Origin: Ephemerocybe angulata
Lineage: Eukaryota > Basidiomycota > Agaricomycetes > Agaricales > Psathyrellaceae
Assembly (NCBI GenBank): GCA_013368325.1
Contig: JAACJK010000121.1
Location: 62,001-126,000 of the forward strand
Length of the DNA: 64,000 nt
Direction of reading: 5' to 3'
The translations under genes and the position numbers were made by a program. Position 1 is the first letter of the stretch, and the number at the start of each line of letters is the position of its first letter. Positions 12,149-26,331 of the stretch are shown in pieces. A model generated the notes under the pieces. The model ran no database searches. It was not told where the DNA came from and saw nothing but the letters and a program-made list of their open reading frames with translations.

Positions 12149-13559
12149 GGATGCTTTATGCTTCTCATTGTAGATTGAGACTGACGTGTTGCTAGTATCC
12201 TACGCCGGCTGCTCCTGTGAGTGTTGATCTATTGATGAGGTGCTCCCATTGCTGATCGATGCTTGCTCACTGTGATGCGCCTGGCTGCGCTCGTCGGGAA
12301 TGCCCTTTTATAGCTTGAAAGTTGCCTTTTGGAGCTAAAAAGTCGAAAAAACAGCTAACTTATTTTCCCTATCTACTACATTCAGGCTTTTCAGACGTGT
12401 CTACCCATACACTGACCGTGAATACAAGTCCTGTTGAAGAACATGCAGAGCACGGGCATAGTATAGCTCGGGGTCACAGCTCACCCTTCGCTGGGGCAGC
12501 TGGTGGATTTTGGCCAGCTTATATACGTCCTCAGCGCGCACGGACCTTTGACGTGGCATGGAGCAACCGGGCATTCCGGCTTCCACAGGTGCGTCCTCTT
12601 CGCTTCCGAGTCCCTTGCGTCTGGAGTCAATAATCAGTCCAGGTGCCGCTGGATTGATTATTTCCTCCGGGCAGTGGGCAAGGATACTTGCTAACACTTC
12701 TATTGCTGCCCTCGGTGTGGTGTACTGTGCTTGACTCCTCCCTTCTCCCTTTACCAACATGCTAACATATCTTACCTTTAGGTCATCTGTATTGAAGGGA
12801 CTTGGCTGGAGGAGGGGAGAAAGAGTAGTTATGTAGACCCCTGTATGTACGTACAACGGTTCCCAGCCCCGGATTAATGAAATCTCAAGTTATTCTCGGC
12901 GCGTTGCCCGAATCTCGATGAGCCGAGTTGGCGAATTCATGCTCCGATTAGTCTTGGATAACGGTTTACCCTCGATTCATTGTGACTTCTCCCACAACAC
13001 GTGTCGTGGCCTGCGGCTGCGACGGGCACTTCTCCATTTCCATCCTACCTCCAACATCGCGTCCGCAACTCCAGAACATGCCTCAGCAATGACCACCAAG
13101 GTTTGCACATTCGCCTCCACGCTCGTTCTATGGTACGTCTTCCTTCGCTCGACGTGCAGTTGCTGACGGTCCAGGCAGAAGCCAGTTGTTCTGCGGACAC
13201 TCGTAGCACAACTCGGTCTTCCCGCACGGCACCCCATATTCAATATTCTCTCTAAACGGTAATGTATATCCTTGGAATGCTTAGCTCCGAGCGGATCCGA
13301 TTCAGTGCTGAATATGGAACCTACAGCTCACCACCCACTCAGAGAAGACTTCCCTCGCCGCAATCGTTCTTCCGCACGCTTCGAACCTCGACCCTGCACG
13401 TCCCGTTTCGGCCAACACCAATCCAGCTCGATTCCCAGACGAGCCACGTCCCTCGACGACGAACAGCAACTTGAATTCATCACGATTCCCGGACGTCTGA
13501 AAATCGATTTTTCAGGCCTTGGCAAGCTCGGCATCGACGGGCCACTGCGGCAGGGCGCT

Positions 13560-14160
13560 TCTTGAAGCAGCCAAGGCAAAGCGGAAGGTATGTCCATGGC
13601 TCCTCTCTTTTACAGCACGTATTCTGATCTACTGAGCGTGCAGCCCTCGCAACCCCGTTCCCCTGACGCTCGAAAATCGAATTTTCGAATCTCAAGCTCG
13701 TCGTAGACTGCGGGACGCTCCCTGGGGGCCACCGAAGGTACGTACACATATTTTCTCTTTCACTGCACGCATCTTGATCCACTGAGCTGTAGCCCTCACA
13801 ACACCGTTTCCTGGGACGCTCGAAAATCCAATTTCCGAATCTCGAGCTCACCGAGCCCTTTCCAGCCAACGCCAATCAACCCCCGATTCCCGGAAGCTCG
13901 AAAATCGCATTTCTAATCTCAAGGCTCGGCATGACTGCGGGACGATTCCTGAAGCAGCCGAAGGTACGTCCACACCACTTCTCTTTGAGTCTACATATTC
14001 TGAGGCACAGAGGGTGTTTATAGACATCTCGACGCCGTTTCCCGGACCTCCAAAAATCGAATTTTCGCACCTCTCGTCAAATCTGCGTCGGTGAGCATTC
14101 CGAGCCCTGAGTTACGTCGCTCCTATCACTGATTCTGTGTTTAGAGACGCCGGAATTGGG
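13560..14160 (+). repeat. Tandem ~110-150 bp modules around CGCTCGAAAATCG
   Basis: A short exon-like piece containing CCCGGA(C/A)GCTCGAAAATCG, TTTCCGAATCTCAAGCTC-like text and GCAGCCGAAG, followed by an intron-like piece beginning GTACGT and ending in CTTTCACTGCACGCAT...TGTAG, is repeated about four times with drift. A matching series lies at about 22860-23420 in spacer 3. The pieces do not share one open frame. Origin unknown. Confidence 0.5.
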
Positions 14161-16347
14161 CCAGAAGCCCATGCGATCCTGGATAGGTAAGCAGGCGTTC
14201 GCCGACTTCTCTAAACGCGAGTTCCAGGGCTCACGCAACATCCCTTTTTAGCTCCAGCCGCCTCTGCCAACAATTAATCTCGTCAACGCCGTGCAGGTTC
14301 GCCCTTCCCATTTCTCACCCCAGAGTCCCGTCACCTGAACCTCATCAACATTCCAGGCCACACACAACTCGTCTCGCCGTCGCCCATACATCAGAACACA
14401 TCGCTTCCGCGCCGCAGTGGCGCCCCTCGCTCTCGGAGCCGGCTGCTCAGCGAGTGTATCACCAAACGGTATGCCATAACCCATTTCGCTTTGCCTCCTT
14501 CCGGACTCATTGTAAACTCTAATTAGCCACGCAACGAGAACTTGACGCGAACGTGAGTAGAGCAAATCACCTTTTTCTCATTCCGTACTGATCACATCTC
14601 TATTAGTAGTTGACGATGTTCGCTTGTTTACACGGCTCCGCGCGGGACTGACGCTATGCATTCTGCGTCTAGATTCCACGCTGACCGCCCTCCGGCTTCC
14701 AAGATACGGTACCAGTGTTCCTGAACCCTGAGAGGCGGAGCTATGTGCTCTGATTACTTACGGTATGTTAGCTATTTGCGTTCAAGTTAATGATCTCTGC
14801 CCTCATAACTTTCTCGTTAGTTTTCACAGAAATTCCGAATGTCGAGCGATGAAGGGGTTAATTTTTTATACTCGTTGTCAATAGCATAGCGCACGTACGT
14901 ACAGTCGGCATTCGCACTAAGTGGCGAGCAAGGAATGGGGATGAAAGGGCGAGCGGAGCGCTCCCGCTGCCGTGAGTTTCGCAGGCCTGGAGCATGCTTG
15001 CCGTCACAAGCGCCCTCGCTACCCAGCCCCCACGCTTGCCTCACGGCCCATCCGTCCCTCTCGCTTCCCACAATTAGGTTGAGCGAGCCGCGGAAGGGCT
15101 CGAGGCCCATGTACGTTACCCCATTCCATGCGTCCCCGCGCTGACGCGCGTGGGCACCCCGGAACGCTGTTCCTTTGTTTAGAATGAATGAATGATACTT
15201 TCTTGAATATCCTAGCTATACAAACACCTCCGCATGGCTAGGCCATGTATATTAGGCGCTACGGTACGTACGCAGGTGAATCTTTTTGTTAGGAAGCCTA
15301 TTTCGCGGCCAGGCCGATCGAATGGCGCAGATTGGATGCGCGCGTCGACGGGCGCTTATTTTGGCGCCAACGAAATGGGGCGTGTTGCGCACATCCACAG
15401 TGAGTCAGACACGCCATATTGCACTGAAAGCCTCTCTGGGGTGTACTTGGCTTACCCTCGAGCTCTCCACTACCTCGCATGAGGCGAAGGTTTTGACACA
15501 CAGCCGGGATCTGCGGCCAAGGTCTCGTCCTCACACTATTCGTTGCAACGCCGCCATTACACCAGTTCCAGAGTTCTAGATTAGTTTACGTTGGAGAGAT
15601 ACGTACTAATGCTACCGGGACGCCCACTGCCATCGCTTCCGAGTCTAGGCTGGGAAGGGAGTTCAATGGAGAGCTGGCATTGGAAACCGGGTTCCGGGAG
15701 AGGAACTAGAGAATGGACGATTGCGCACATGTACAGACAGGATTTAGACATAGAGCTCGTAAAAGCTTACCTGAGGGAGCTGTAAATACATTATATGTCA
15801 TGTTGAGTAACTCAGTATGTGTTCCGACGAAGGGCGAAGTGTTTAGTTAAGATTACCTGCTTTATCACGAAAGCAAAAGAGAGCGGCTCATACCTTAAGT
15901 TTAGAGACACTGCGGGTCTCTGGAGTACTAACGAGGACCACTATACACATAGGGGTACCCCTCTCAAGCTCTCGTAGCACCCTCCCCACTCAAAGTTCCT
16001 CACAATCTCGATTTCCCACTGACCTTCTCCTCCTGATCCCCTTTCACCCCAAAAACACTCCCAACACCTCGTCCCTGCACGGATCCCGGTCGCCAAGGCT
16101 CGCGTAACCCCCATCAGACACCCGAAATGCGCGCCCGCTGTCTCCCTCTTCCGAACAGCGAAATTTTTACGGATGTTCAATGAGATTGGGGGCACGGCGG
16201 AGGCGGATTACTGGATAGCGCGTTTTGCGCGCATTTCCGAATGCCGGGTGACTTTGCGTGTCGAATTAGGGTTTATTGGGTGGAGTGCGGAGGTCTTGGT
16301 GGGTAGATGGGGATCTTGGCGCTGTGCGAGATCTCGGGGGTGTGGGG

Positions 16348-18320
16348 TATAAGAGGTGGAGGACGCACCGGTGAGTTTCCCATCATCCCCTCCTCAACGG
16401 GATTCCTCCTTCCCTCTATCAGTTTCCTCTGAATCACAACTACTCGTTCCCATTGCAGTGCTTGCTTGACTGGATTCCCCCTCGTCTGTTGAGATGATGT
16501 TGACGTCGTTCTTGGTGAGTTTTTCATACCTCGTCGCCGTCGTCGATCGCTCATGCTCGTTGCATGCTCGCCTCTCTCAGGCTTCAGCTGTCAGTCGCGA
16601 TATTTCTTTTCCGCGCTCTTGAGAACCGTCTGACCTCAAGTCTTCACCCAACTCGTAGACAGTTCTAGCTTCTGTTAAGTACTTCTTTGCTTTATCTATT
16701 CCCTCCTTCCAATTTATTGACACCTCTCCCTTTCTCAGTCACCTCACCCGCGATCGCTTCTTTGCTTTATCTATTCCCTCCTTCCAATTTATTGACACCT
16801 CTCCCTTTCTCAGTCACCTCACCCGCGATCGCTCCTTCGCTATCCAATTACACCGCAGGTAAGGGTATTCTAGGAGATCTTCACTCTGTTCTGTCGCAGT
16901 CGTTCACGACGGGTTCAAGGTAAGTTCTCACTTCCATTTATCGGGCGTTGCATCAATACCTTTTACTTGTTTTTAGAAAACCGTTCGAGGTGCACGAAGC
17001 TGTAATTATAGCAGCATGTCAATCGGTTTTTGGTGAGCACCCCAGTGATTCTTTGACTCTCCTTTCCACCACTGACCTTCTCTTTCCGTTTCGTAGTCAT
17101 ACCACCTCGCGATCACACAAACACATTGGGGCTCAACTGAAAGTAAGTGTATTCATTTCTCCTGCGATAAAGCGTACATTTCATTGACTACCATAGTATT
17201 CACAGGTTTGTCGGCAAAGACTTCGCGGTTGACTTATCGAGAACTTCCCGGCTCTCAGTCGCCGGTGTACATTCAAGCAAAGGTAAGTCTATTCACGGCT
17301 ACGCTAATACATCACTCTAACTACCCCTTCTCCTATATCCTCCTATCGCCGTGTGCCGCGCAGGCCGACTCTCGAATGGTCCGCACGACGAGCCTGCCGC
17401 GCTACACGTCGACGTCAGCTTGAACGAATGCCGCGAAATCTGGGGAACACGGTGAGTACGTTTCGGCACACTAGTGGAGTGCGAGAAGGCTCACCGAACC
17501 GTGCCAGACGTGGTCAGTCTCAGTCCCCCAACAAACCACCCTCGAATCGGTTCGTCGTAATCGTCGTCTTCGCTTTCGTGGTTATGATTATCCTTGTCCG
17601 TCCCGTCTGGACGACACTCTACGGTGAGCTTACCATTTCACAAGACATCTATGCCAGGCTTGACTCACCTTTCATCGCTAGTCTTCGCCACAGCACGGGT
17701 GCCGTCGTCGTCGCCGTCGTCGCTCGTAAGTACTATGCCTACGATTGTGCCGGTAAGTTTATCAGTTCCATTACATCGCAATAGACTAGCCGACTCACGT
17801 TTAACCATTCGTCCCTGCTCCAGACGACACCGCCCTCAACGTCGTCCGTCGTGCAGCGTCGGTGGCGCAGTACCCAGTTCGCCCATCGGCGCGCAGGTCG
17901 CGTTCTCGAGCGTCGGGCCCGGCACAAGGCTAAGCAAACAAACTCTTGATTCGCACCGCGTCGGCTCGTTCCGATGTTCGAACTTCGCCTTGAGCTCGGC
18001 AGTACCCCCCGACGTGCGCATCCATATCCGTTCGTTCGCGCAGGCCCATCCTACGCACGCAGACTCGCGTTCCCACCATCCGGTTCTGGCTGGCTCGGCT
18101 TGTGTTCGCGGTTGCGCGAGGTGCTGGTGCTGCTCGTGTTGTGAGGTGCGGCGCGGGGCGAGTGAACTGTGCCGACTGCCGATGCACTCGTGCGTGTGTT
18201 TGCTGGATGTCGGGTTTATTTGCGAGCGTGCGGCCAAGGGTGGATGCGAAGCTTGGATGAAGGTGAGTGCGCAGTCATTGGAGAAGCCGAATGAGAACTC
18301 ACTAGGTTGATAGCACTGTC
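16348..18320 (+). other. TATA-led run of intron-like modules, spacer 2
   Basis: Counterpart of the modules in spacers 1 and 3, here starting below a TATAAG at 16348-16353. The first modules (about 16380-16860) differ from the other spacers. From about 16922 the order and wording agree with them. The piece at about 17400-17455 reads without the stop seen in spacer 1. Possible spliced non-coding transcript or decayed gene. Confidence 0.4.
16683..16832 (+). repeat. Perfect 2 x 75-bp tandem duplication
   Basis: The 75-bp text beginning TTCTTTGCTTTATCTATTCC and ending CACCCGCGATCGC occurs twice head to tail with no difference that I can see, which implies a recent event. It is found only in spacer 2. 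It duplicates a piece ending in an intron-like polypyrimidine tract. Confidence 0.9.
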
Positions 18321-18972
18321 TGTCTGTCGTCCCAGAGACGCGCGTTTCGTTCGCTTCTGGCTGTCCCGGTGCTCGCAGGTGCGCGAGGTGCCGCTCGTGT
18401 GTGAAACGCGCCGAACGGGGCGATGGGTGACGAGAGACGGCCGATGCACTTGTGGGCGTGCGTGTGTGTGCGGGCAATTGGGATTTACGGGTGGGTGTGA
18501 GGTGATTGAAGGGTGGATCTTCTAGCAAACGTGAGTGAGTGGGTTCATCGAGGGAGAGCCGTCTGAGCACTCACTGTGTGAGCCTGTCCTCGCGCCAAGA
18601 TTCGCCGTCCAGACTTGGGCGTCGGGCACTGGCACTGCCCGACCGATGTACATGTGCGATTGGCTTCATCTCGCGGCCCTGCGTGTGTCGAAGTAAAACT
18701 CTGCACGCATGGCGATGCCGGTCGACCGCCGATTTGGGATCTAACAAGCTGGAGGTCAGATGGCGCTCGTAGAAGTCGGATATGTAGATTAGAATCGCGT
18801 ACCTGGTTGTGTAGCGTGGCAGAGCGACGGAAATGAGCAAGGGAAGGGGAGACGGGCGCTGGAGACAGGCGAGACGAAGGATCTGGGGTGCTGGCGGTCG
18901 AGCAAGAGGGGCCGCGCAGGGAACGGGAGCTTCTGAGCCGCGCAGCCTTGCGTCGAAAACGGGTCCAGGGAG

Positions 18973-18977
18973 CCAAT
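18973..18977 (+). promoter_or_regulatory. CCAAT box upstream of ChAPs copy 3
   Basis: Same AGCCAATCACAGCGG context and about 240 bp before the start codon, as in copies 2 and 4. Confidence 0.5.
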
Positions 18978-19214
18978 CACAGCGGTCGGCGCATCGGGGC
19001 AGCAGCTGCCAGGCGTGCAGATGCGAGCAGGGCGAGAGGGCAGTGCTGGACGTGGAGGGGGAGGGACTGTGCAGGCGCGGTGGTGCCAAACAGACGCCGC
19101 GGCCTTTGCGTAAGAAGGCGCAGACAAACAGACATCAACAGCTGCATCGACGACCGTCGAAGGCAGCGCTCGTCGTCCCCTCTAACGACCAGGCTATCTC
19201 ACCCAGCGGACACG

Positions 19215-21566
19215 ATGGCCATACCGCCCGAGGTCCTGTACAAGGATATCCCAGAGCTATTCGAGGTGAGCCCCGTCTGCGTTGGTCCTGGCCATGCCCT
19301 GATGACGTTCACAGATCGACCTCGGAGAGGCGTTGACGGCGCGGACGGAGGCTCTGTGTACGTGGCCGCGCGATCGCACTTGCGACTTGGGTGACTGACG
19401 GTTGTGCAGCGACATTCAGAGAGCTCGGGCCGCCGGATCTGTGCCATGTTGTGAAGAGCACCGGGCGGACGGGGCAGCGCGATGTACGTACGCACAGCAG
19501 TGGATGGACGTACCTCTGACATGGCCCTTGCAGCTAGGATCCTATCACTACGTGTCGGGCGTGGATGCCTCGTCTTCCGCATCGCTGGCGGCCTATATCA
19601 ACTCCCTCACGTACGCCATCGAGGAGAACTCGGCGTGGTTCTCGAGCACGGCCAAGTGGAAAGTCAGGAATGGTTGTTACTGGTGCGTTCTGCCTCGATC
19701 ACACGTCACATCGTCGCCTCATCCCGTACCCAGCTGCTTCAACGCCTTCTCGCGCGTCGACATGCGAGTGGACGTCAAGATTCCCGGAGGAGTCAACGCG
19801 TACGTCATTGACCTACGCGGCGAACGGTAAGTCTCTCTTCAACTGTCCCCATGCGTCGTTAAGCGCCCACCTCCACAGACACGAAGCCACGCCCGAAATC
19901 TGGCAAGAAACCTACGTCTCCGCCCTCCTGCGCGCCATCCTCTACTCGGACGACCCCACCTACACCCTCGAGGCCTACCGCAAGCTCGACCCCATCACCA
20001 ACGCGGAAGGCGAGCTGCGCTTCCTCCAGGCCGCCGAAGCCCTGTTCTCGAAAGGCTGGCAAGTCGGGTCGGACCCCGAGATCCAGGTCGCGACCGTTGT
20101 TTCGAACCACTTGACCGCCGGCATTATGAAGTACTTTGGGGACAGCGGGCGGTTTCAACAGGCTGCGAACATGTTCGAAAAGATCATGGTGCACGAGCCT
20201 GAAGTATCCTCGCTTCTCGCGCGCAGTTACATCGGAATGAGTGAGTCGTTCAACTGATTATGAGAGCAGGAACTGACGACGTACAGATGAGGAAGTGAAG
20301 GCCGTCCAGATCATCGCCAATGCGATGAAAGAGACTCCGCAATCCTACACGCTCCTCCACGCGCAGTGCGACTTCCTCCGTACAAAAGGCAAATACGAGT
20401 GGGCCGTCAAGCTCGCCCGCCAAGCCGTAAACTGTGCCCCAAGCGAATTCGTGACTTGGGAAAAACTCACCGATCTCTACATCGACCTGGGGCAATACGA
20501 TTCGGCCCTCCTCACCCTCAACTCGTGCCCCATGTTCACCTTCAACGGCCGAGACGCCCACCGCACGCTCCCCGTCGCCAAAATCCACCTTCCCTTTACC
20601 CGCGCGATCGGCGAGATCCTGCCCGAGCGCACCAAGACCGAAGACGACGAAGCCGACCCTGCACTCCAACGCCTCCCCGCCCCAGGGCTAAGGGGCACCT
20701 GGGCCCGCGCGTACAGCCTGCTCACGCGGCTGGTGGCGCAGATTGGGTGGGACGAGCTGTTGAAGACGCGGAGCAGCGTGTTTGTGATGGAGGAGGAGTA
20801 TCGGATGCAGAAGGCGCAGGGGGATATTAAGCAGGTTGGGGGGAATGGACATGCGGCGAGTGGGAGTAGGGGTGTTATTCATGAGGATGGGACGGTTGTG
20901 CAGGATGATAAGGCGAGTACGCGCGGGATCATTGCGCCGCCAAGCCCTGAGCCGAGCGAGGTGCCTACGATTAAGGTCTCGAGCCACAGCGTCGACCTGC
21001 GTGGTGCTGATCCGAAGGGCAAGGCGCGGGCGAAGGTCGAGGACGAGGACGCGGAGGAGGGCGATATCGTCGCGACGCCCTCGCACTTGCGCAACGGTGT
21101 CAGTGCGCTGGTGGAGAAGCCCGTGCAGGCGGCGGGGGAGGACAAGCAGGACTCGAGCGACATCACGGCGGTCGCGCAGGCGGAGCCCTTCTCGTTCAGC
21201 AACAAGCGGCTGTGCGAGCGGTGGCTCGACAACCTCTTCATGGTGCTCTACGAGGACCTGCGGGTGTGGACGATCTTCCGCGCGGAGGTGGCGCATTTCA
21301 AGACGCAGCATGTGGCGTACCGCAAGACGGGGATGGAGTGGGAGATTTTGGGGGACCTTGGGGTGAGGCTGCATCATAAGGAGGAGGCGAAGGAGGCGTA
21401 TCAGCGGTGTTTGGATGGGACGAGGTACTCGGTGAAGCCGTGGGCGAGGCTGATGGAGATGTATGCGGAGGAGGGGGATATTACGAGGGCGATTAGGGTG
21501 GCTGCGTATCAGACGGTGTATAATATCAATGAATATACCGATTTTCTGGCTCCAAGTTGGCGGTGA
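19215..21566 (+). CDS. ChAPs-family exomer adaptor, copy 3 (3'-truncated form, 683 aa)
   Basis: Third tandem copy. Exons 19215-19265, 19315-19357, 19410-19483, 19534-19682, 19734-19826, 19879-20240 and 20287-21566 join in phase to 683 codons. All family blocks seen in the other copies are present. It ends AYQTVYNINEYTDFLAPSWR. The DNA after the stop still contains a remnant of the last-exon start (TATCCTACGC at about 21614) that then diverges from copy 4. This shows that the truncated form arose from a copy-4-like gene by loss of the terminal exon, and that copies 1-3 inherited one event. Confidence 0.85.
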
Positions 21567-24500
21567 GGATGCTTAATGCTTCTCATGCTAGATTGAGACT
21601 GACGTGATGCTAGTATCCTACGCCGGCTGCTCCTGTGAGTGTTGATCTATTGATGAGGTGCTCCCATTGCTGATCGATGCTTGCTCACTGTGATGCGCTC
21701 GTCGGGAATATCCTTTTAAAGGTAAAGAATTGCTATTTGGGGTAAAAAATGCGAAAAAAGCGCTAACTTAAACACTCTGTCTAATACATTCAGGCTTTTC
21801 AGACGTGTCTACCCATACTATGCCCATGAGTACATGTCCTGTTGAAGAACACGCAGAGCACGGGCATAGTATAGCTCGGGGTCACAGCTCACCCTTCGCT
21901 GGGGGAGATGACGGGTGGGGGATGGCTTATATATGTCCTCAGCGCGCACGGACCATTGACGTGGCAGGGAGCAACCGGGCATTCCGGCTGCCTCACGGTG
22001 CGTCCTCTTCGCCTCCGAGCCCCTTGCGCCTGGAGTCAATAATCAGTCCAGGTGGCGCTGGATTGATTATTGCTCCGGGTAGCCGGCTAGACTACTAACA
22101 CTTCTATCGCTGTTTGGTGTGGTGTATTGCATTCCCTCTCTTTCTCCCTTTACCAGAATGCTAACATTTCTTACCTTTAGATCATGTGGGTTGAAACTTG
22201 AAGGGAATTGGTTGGAGGAAGGGAGAAAGACTGTTTACATAGACCCCTGTATATACGTACAACGGGGCCCAGCCCCGCTTAATAGAATCCATGCTAAGTG
22301 TATCACCCGAATTTCGATGAGCCGATCTGGTGAATTCATGCTCCGCTTTTCCTTGGGTCACCGTTTACCCCCGTTTCATTCTAACTTCTCCCACAATGCG
22401 TGTGTCGTGGTCTGCGGCTGCGATGGGCACCCCTCCATTTTCCTTTCACCGCACCTTATGACTCGCTGGTACCGGCGTACTCGCTCGGTTCTGGTATGTC
22501 TTCTTCGTTCTCTATTTCACTTTTTCCGCACCTCACGACTCGCTGGAAGCTTATTGCACGATTTACACACGCCGCTGAGACGCCCGTTCAATGGTACGAC
22601 TTCGTTTGTTAGACCCACAGCCGCTGACGAGCCTGCCTTACAGACAGCGAGTCATTTGCAGGACGCACATAGCTCAAAATTCCTCCAAGTCCATCGTCCG
22701 CCAGCACGCCAGTCGACTCGAATATCCGCCCGCTTCCATTGTCCTGGCTTCCTTACGGTAAGGCTCCGAGCCGACTCTACGCAAGGCTAAATATCTTATC
22801 CACAGGTCACCGCCGTTGTGTACAGCCTGAACCCTGCACATCCCTTTTCGGCCAATACCAATCCAGCTCGATCCCCGGACGCTCGAAAATCATGTTTTCG
22901 AACTTTCAAGCTGGCCACGTCCCTTACCGGCAAACACCAATCTACAGCGATTCCCGGAAGCTCAAAAATCACATTTCCGAATCCCAAGCTCGTCATAGTA
23001 GATTGAAGGACGCTCCCTGAGGCCGCCGAAGGTACGTACACATATTTTCTCTTTCACTGCACGCATTCTGACACCCTGAGCGTGTAGCACTCGCAACCCC
23101 GTTTCCAACCCGTTTCCCGGACGCTCAAATATCAAAATTCTTGATCTCAAGGTCGCCACCTCCCTTCTGAGTCAACCTTTGCCAGCCGATATCAATCTAC
23201 CCCGATGCCCAGACACTCGAAAATCGCATTTCCGAATCTCAAGCCTCGGCATAGACTGCGGACGCTTCTTGAAGCAGCCGAAGGTACGTCCACACCACTT
23301 CTCTTTGAGTCTACATATTCTGAGGCTCGGAGGGCGTTTATAGACGTCTCGACGCCGTTTCCCGGACCCCAAAAATCAAAATTTCGCGCCTCTCGTTGAA
23401 TTTGCGTCGGTGAGCATTCCAAGCCCTGAGTTACGTCGCTCATAGCTCTGATTCTGCATCTCAAGCAGCCCAGAAGCCCGTGCGATACCGCAAACCGCAT
23501 AGGTAAGCCAGCCAGTCTCGTATTCGCCGAGAATCGCTGTCATACTCTAATTTCGGCCCCCTCCAACAGAAATATCCGATGCCGTCAGCGGCGAGTGCCT
23601 GTCGCTATGCAAGTACGCTCTCCCCATTTCTCGCTCCAAACCCCCATCATCTCAACATCATTAGGATGTCGCCCCGAACACAGCTCGCCTCGCCGTTGCC
23701 CACGCGTCACAAGCCATTGATTCTGCACCGGCTCGCGCTCATTCTGCAGCCATTACCACACGGTAAGTCATTCATCTACTTTCGGAGTCCGGACTGATTA
23801 GAAACTCTAATTAGACTACGAGAACTCGGCATAAACGTGAGTACATAGAGAAAATCACATCCTTCCCATTTGGTACTAATCACATCTTAATTAGTGACGA
23901 CGTTCGCACAGGACATTGACGTGGGGAGATCGACGCGTCGGTGCACCAGGTCAGTCCGAAATGTTTTACGCAGCTCCGCGGACTGACTCCAGTGTGAATT
24001 CTGTGCTAGGTATTCACGCGTTCAATACCTCTTTCCCTGGCAAAAACGCTACGATGTGCGCACTCCGGTGCCTATGGTACGACAGTCGCTATAGTAAAAC
24101 CGTTCATTCGCACTCACAATTCTCTCGCTAGCCTCATACAGCAACGCCGGATTACGAGCGATGGAAGGAATAAATTTACTTCGTACTTCGTACTTGCCGG
24201 TAGTATGGCACGAGTACGTACATTAGACTATCGCCTGAACTAAAGGTCACAAAACAGCGATGAAGGGGCGAGCGGAGTGCTCCCGCTGCCGTGAGCTTCG
24301 CAGCCTGTGGTGCACTTGCCGTCACAACCGCCATCGCCGCCTAGCCCTCCGAGCCCATCCGTCCCTCTCGCTTTCCACAATTAGGTTGAGCGAGGTGCGT
24401 AAGAGACTAAGGCTTATGTACGTTACCCCCGTTACATTCGTCCGCGCGCTGGCGCGCGCGGGTACGCCGGAACGCTGTTCCCCTTCTCGGCATGAATAAA

Positions 24501-26331
24501 TCAAACTTACTTGAATATCACACTTACGCAGACACCTCTGCACGGTTAGGCCAGGTACACTCAATATTACGGTACATAGGGAAATGAAATGCCTTATGAG
24601 AAGCCCGTTTCACGGCCAGGCCGATCGAATGACGCAGATCGGATGCGCGCGTCCACGGGCGCTTATTTCGGCGCCAACGAAACGGGGCGTGTTGCGTACA
24701 TCCACAGCGAGTTAGAGACAACTCAGTGCACTGAAAGCATTTCTGGGACATACCTGGCGTACCCTCGAGCCCCCAGCTAGCCCACATGAGGCGAAATTCC
24801 TGACACACAGTCGGGATCTGGGGCCGAGGTCTCGTCCACACACTGTTCGTTGCAACGCCGCCATTACACCAGTTCCATAGTTCTAGATTAGTTTACGTTA
24901 AAGAGGTGCGTACTAATGCTACCGGGACGCCCACTTCCATCGGTTCCGAGTCCAGAAAGGGAGTTTAATTGAGAGCAGGCTTGAAGGGAAACCGGGTTCC
25001 GGGGGAGGAACATGGCGCGAATGAACGATTGCGCACATACATCTCCGACATCCCGCTGCTGCATTCACACCAAACTACTAATTCCAACACCCGCAGAGCA
25101 TCTGGGGCATAGTGATATCGGCTTACCTATTGATAGATTTGTTGAGTTGGTGACCGGGATCCGAGAATTCAAACCCCCAGTTGGCGCCGAGAGCAGGGTC
25201 AATTCGCGATGTCGCACACATGTTACCTTATCTCTAGAGAACTATTTGAAACAATTACATGTGGGATATGGGACGTGGCGTGATAACGAGGCCAAAGGTA
25301 GCCGCGCTGATGCAAAGCGAAAGAATGGCATGGCCAAGACACAGAACTCGCGAAATAAGCGCCCAAACGCGAAACGAGCGAAACGACACAGCACATCTTA
25401 TACTTAGACTCATGAATACCTATAACGCACGTATATATACCCCTATCTGACGCACGGATGTGGTTGAGGTTCAAGTTGACGGGAACGCTCACAAATTGGA
25501 TCTCGATCCATTCTTGCAATGCTCCTCCTCCTAGCTACACGCGCACTCGCACAACGGCACTTGCACCAATCCAACATATGATTTGGTAACATATCTGTCA
25601 GATATAGCCGAAGAAAACCGTCAGGGTGAATGTTCATATAGCGCCTCGGGTATCCAAGTCGAAAATTTCGTTGACATCGAGTTTGCAGTGGATTGGAATA
25701 CGACGGCGAGGAGATAGACCCGAAATCCGCATCGTAGAATGAATCTAAGGTATTGTTGGATAGCCTTACCTCATATACGTACGTATTTACACCAATTAAC
25801 GTCCTCCGATTGCGCCAAGTCGCTCTCGATGAGTTTGAGCGAGCGTGCAGATGCGTATGCGCACAGACGCGTCTATCGCACAACACAGCACCATTGACGA
25901 CTCAGCGTGCACAGGTAACCTCCAATACCCTACCCCTATGCTACCCCTCGGTGAGAACCAACCTCCCACCCTATCCCATAGCCTTATCTTTACCAAATGC
26001 TCGATGAAACAAGTGCTCGGTCCCCTGCTCCTCCTCACCCCATTCAACACAAATGAGCCCATTCAAAGTACCACATCCCGCGTTTTCCCTGTCTTGGCAC
26101 GCTCGGCAAAGTGCCATCACCTGACAACGGACAGCTGATATGACTGCTAGGCTGGTTCCTGAGGGAAGATTGAGCGAAGAGCGAATCGGCGCAGAGGGAT
26201 ACGCACGTAAAGCGGGTGCTGGGGCGCCTTGGACTCTTCGCATTCGCGGTTCCGTGCATCCGACTGGCTGTGACCCAGAATACCTGACGTGTTCTGTGTG
26301 CCGAGGCCCGCCGATTAAGGGTGTTCAGATG

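Larger units (their letters stand above)
12149..19214. repeat. Inter-copy spacer 2 of the ChAPs array (~7.1 kb)
   Basis: Blocks by eye: 12149-12860 (gene 3' flank, as in spacers 1 and 3); 12861-14790 (like 22266-24130 in spacer 3, not like spacer 1); 14791-15730 (shared by all); 15740-16340 (private sequence replacing the ~1-kb block shared by spacers 1 and 3); 16340-18320 (intron-like modules); 18320-19214 (upstream region of copy 3). No protein family is recognisable in it. Confidence 0.75.
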
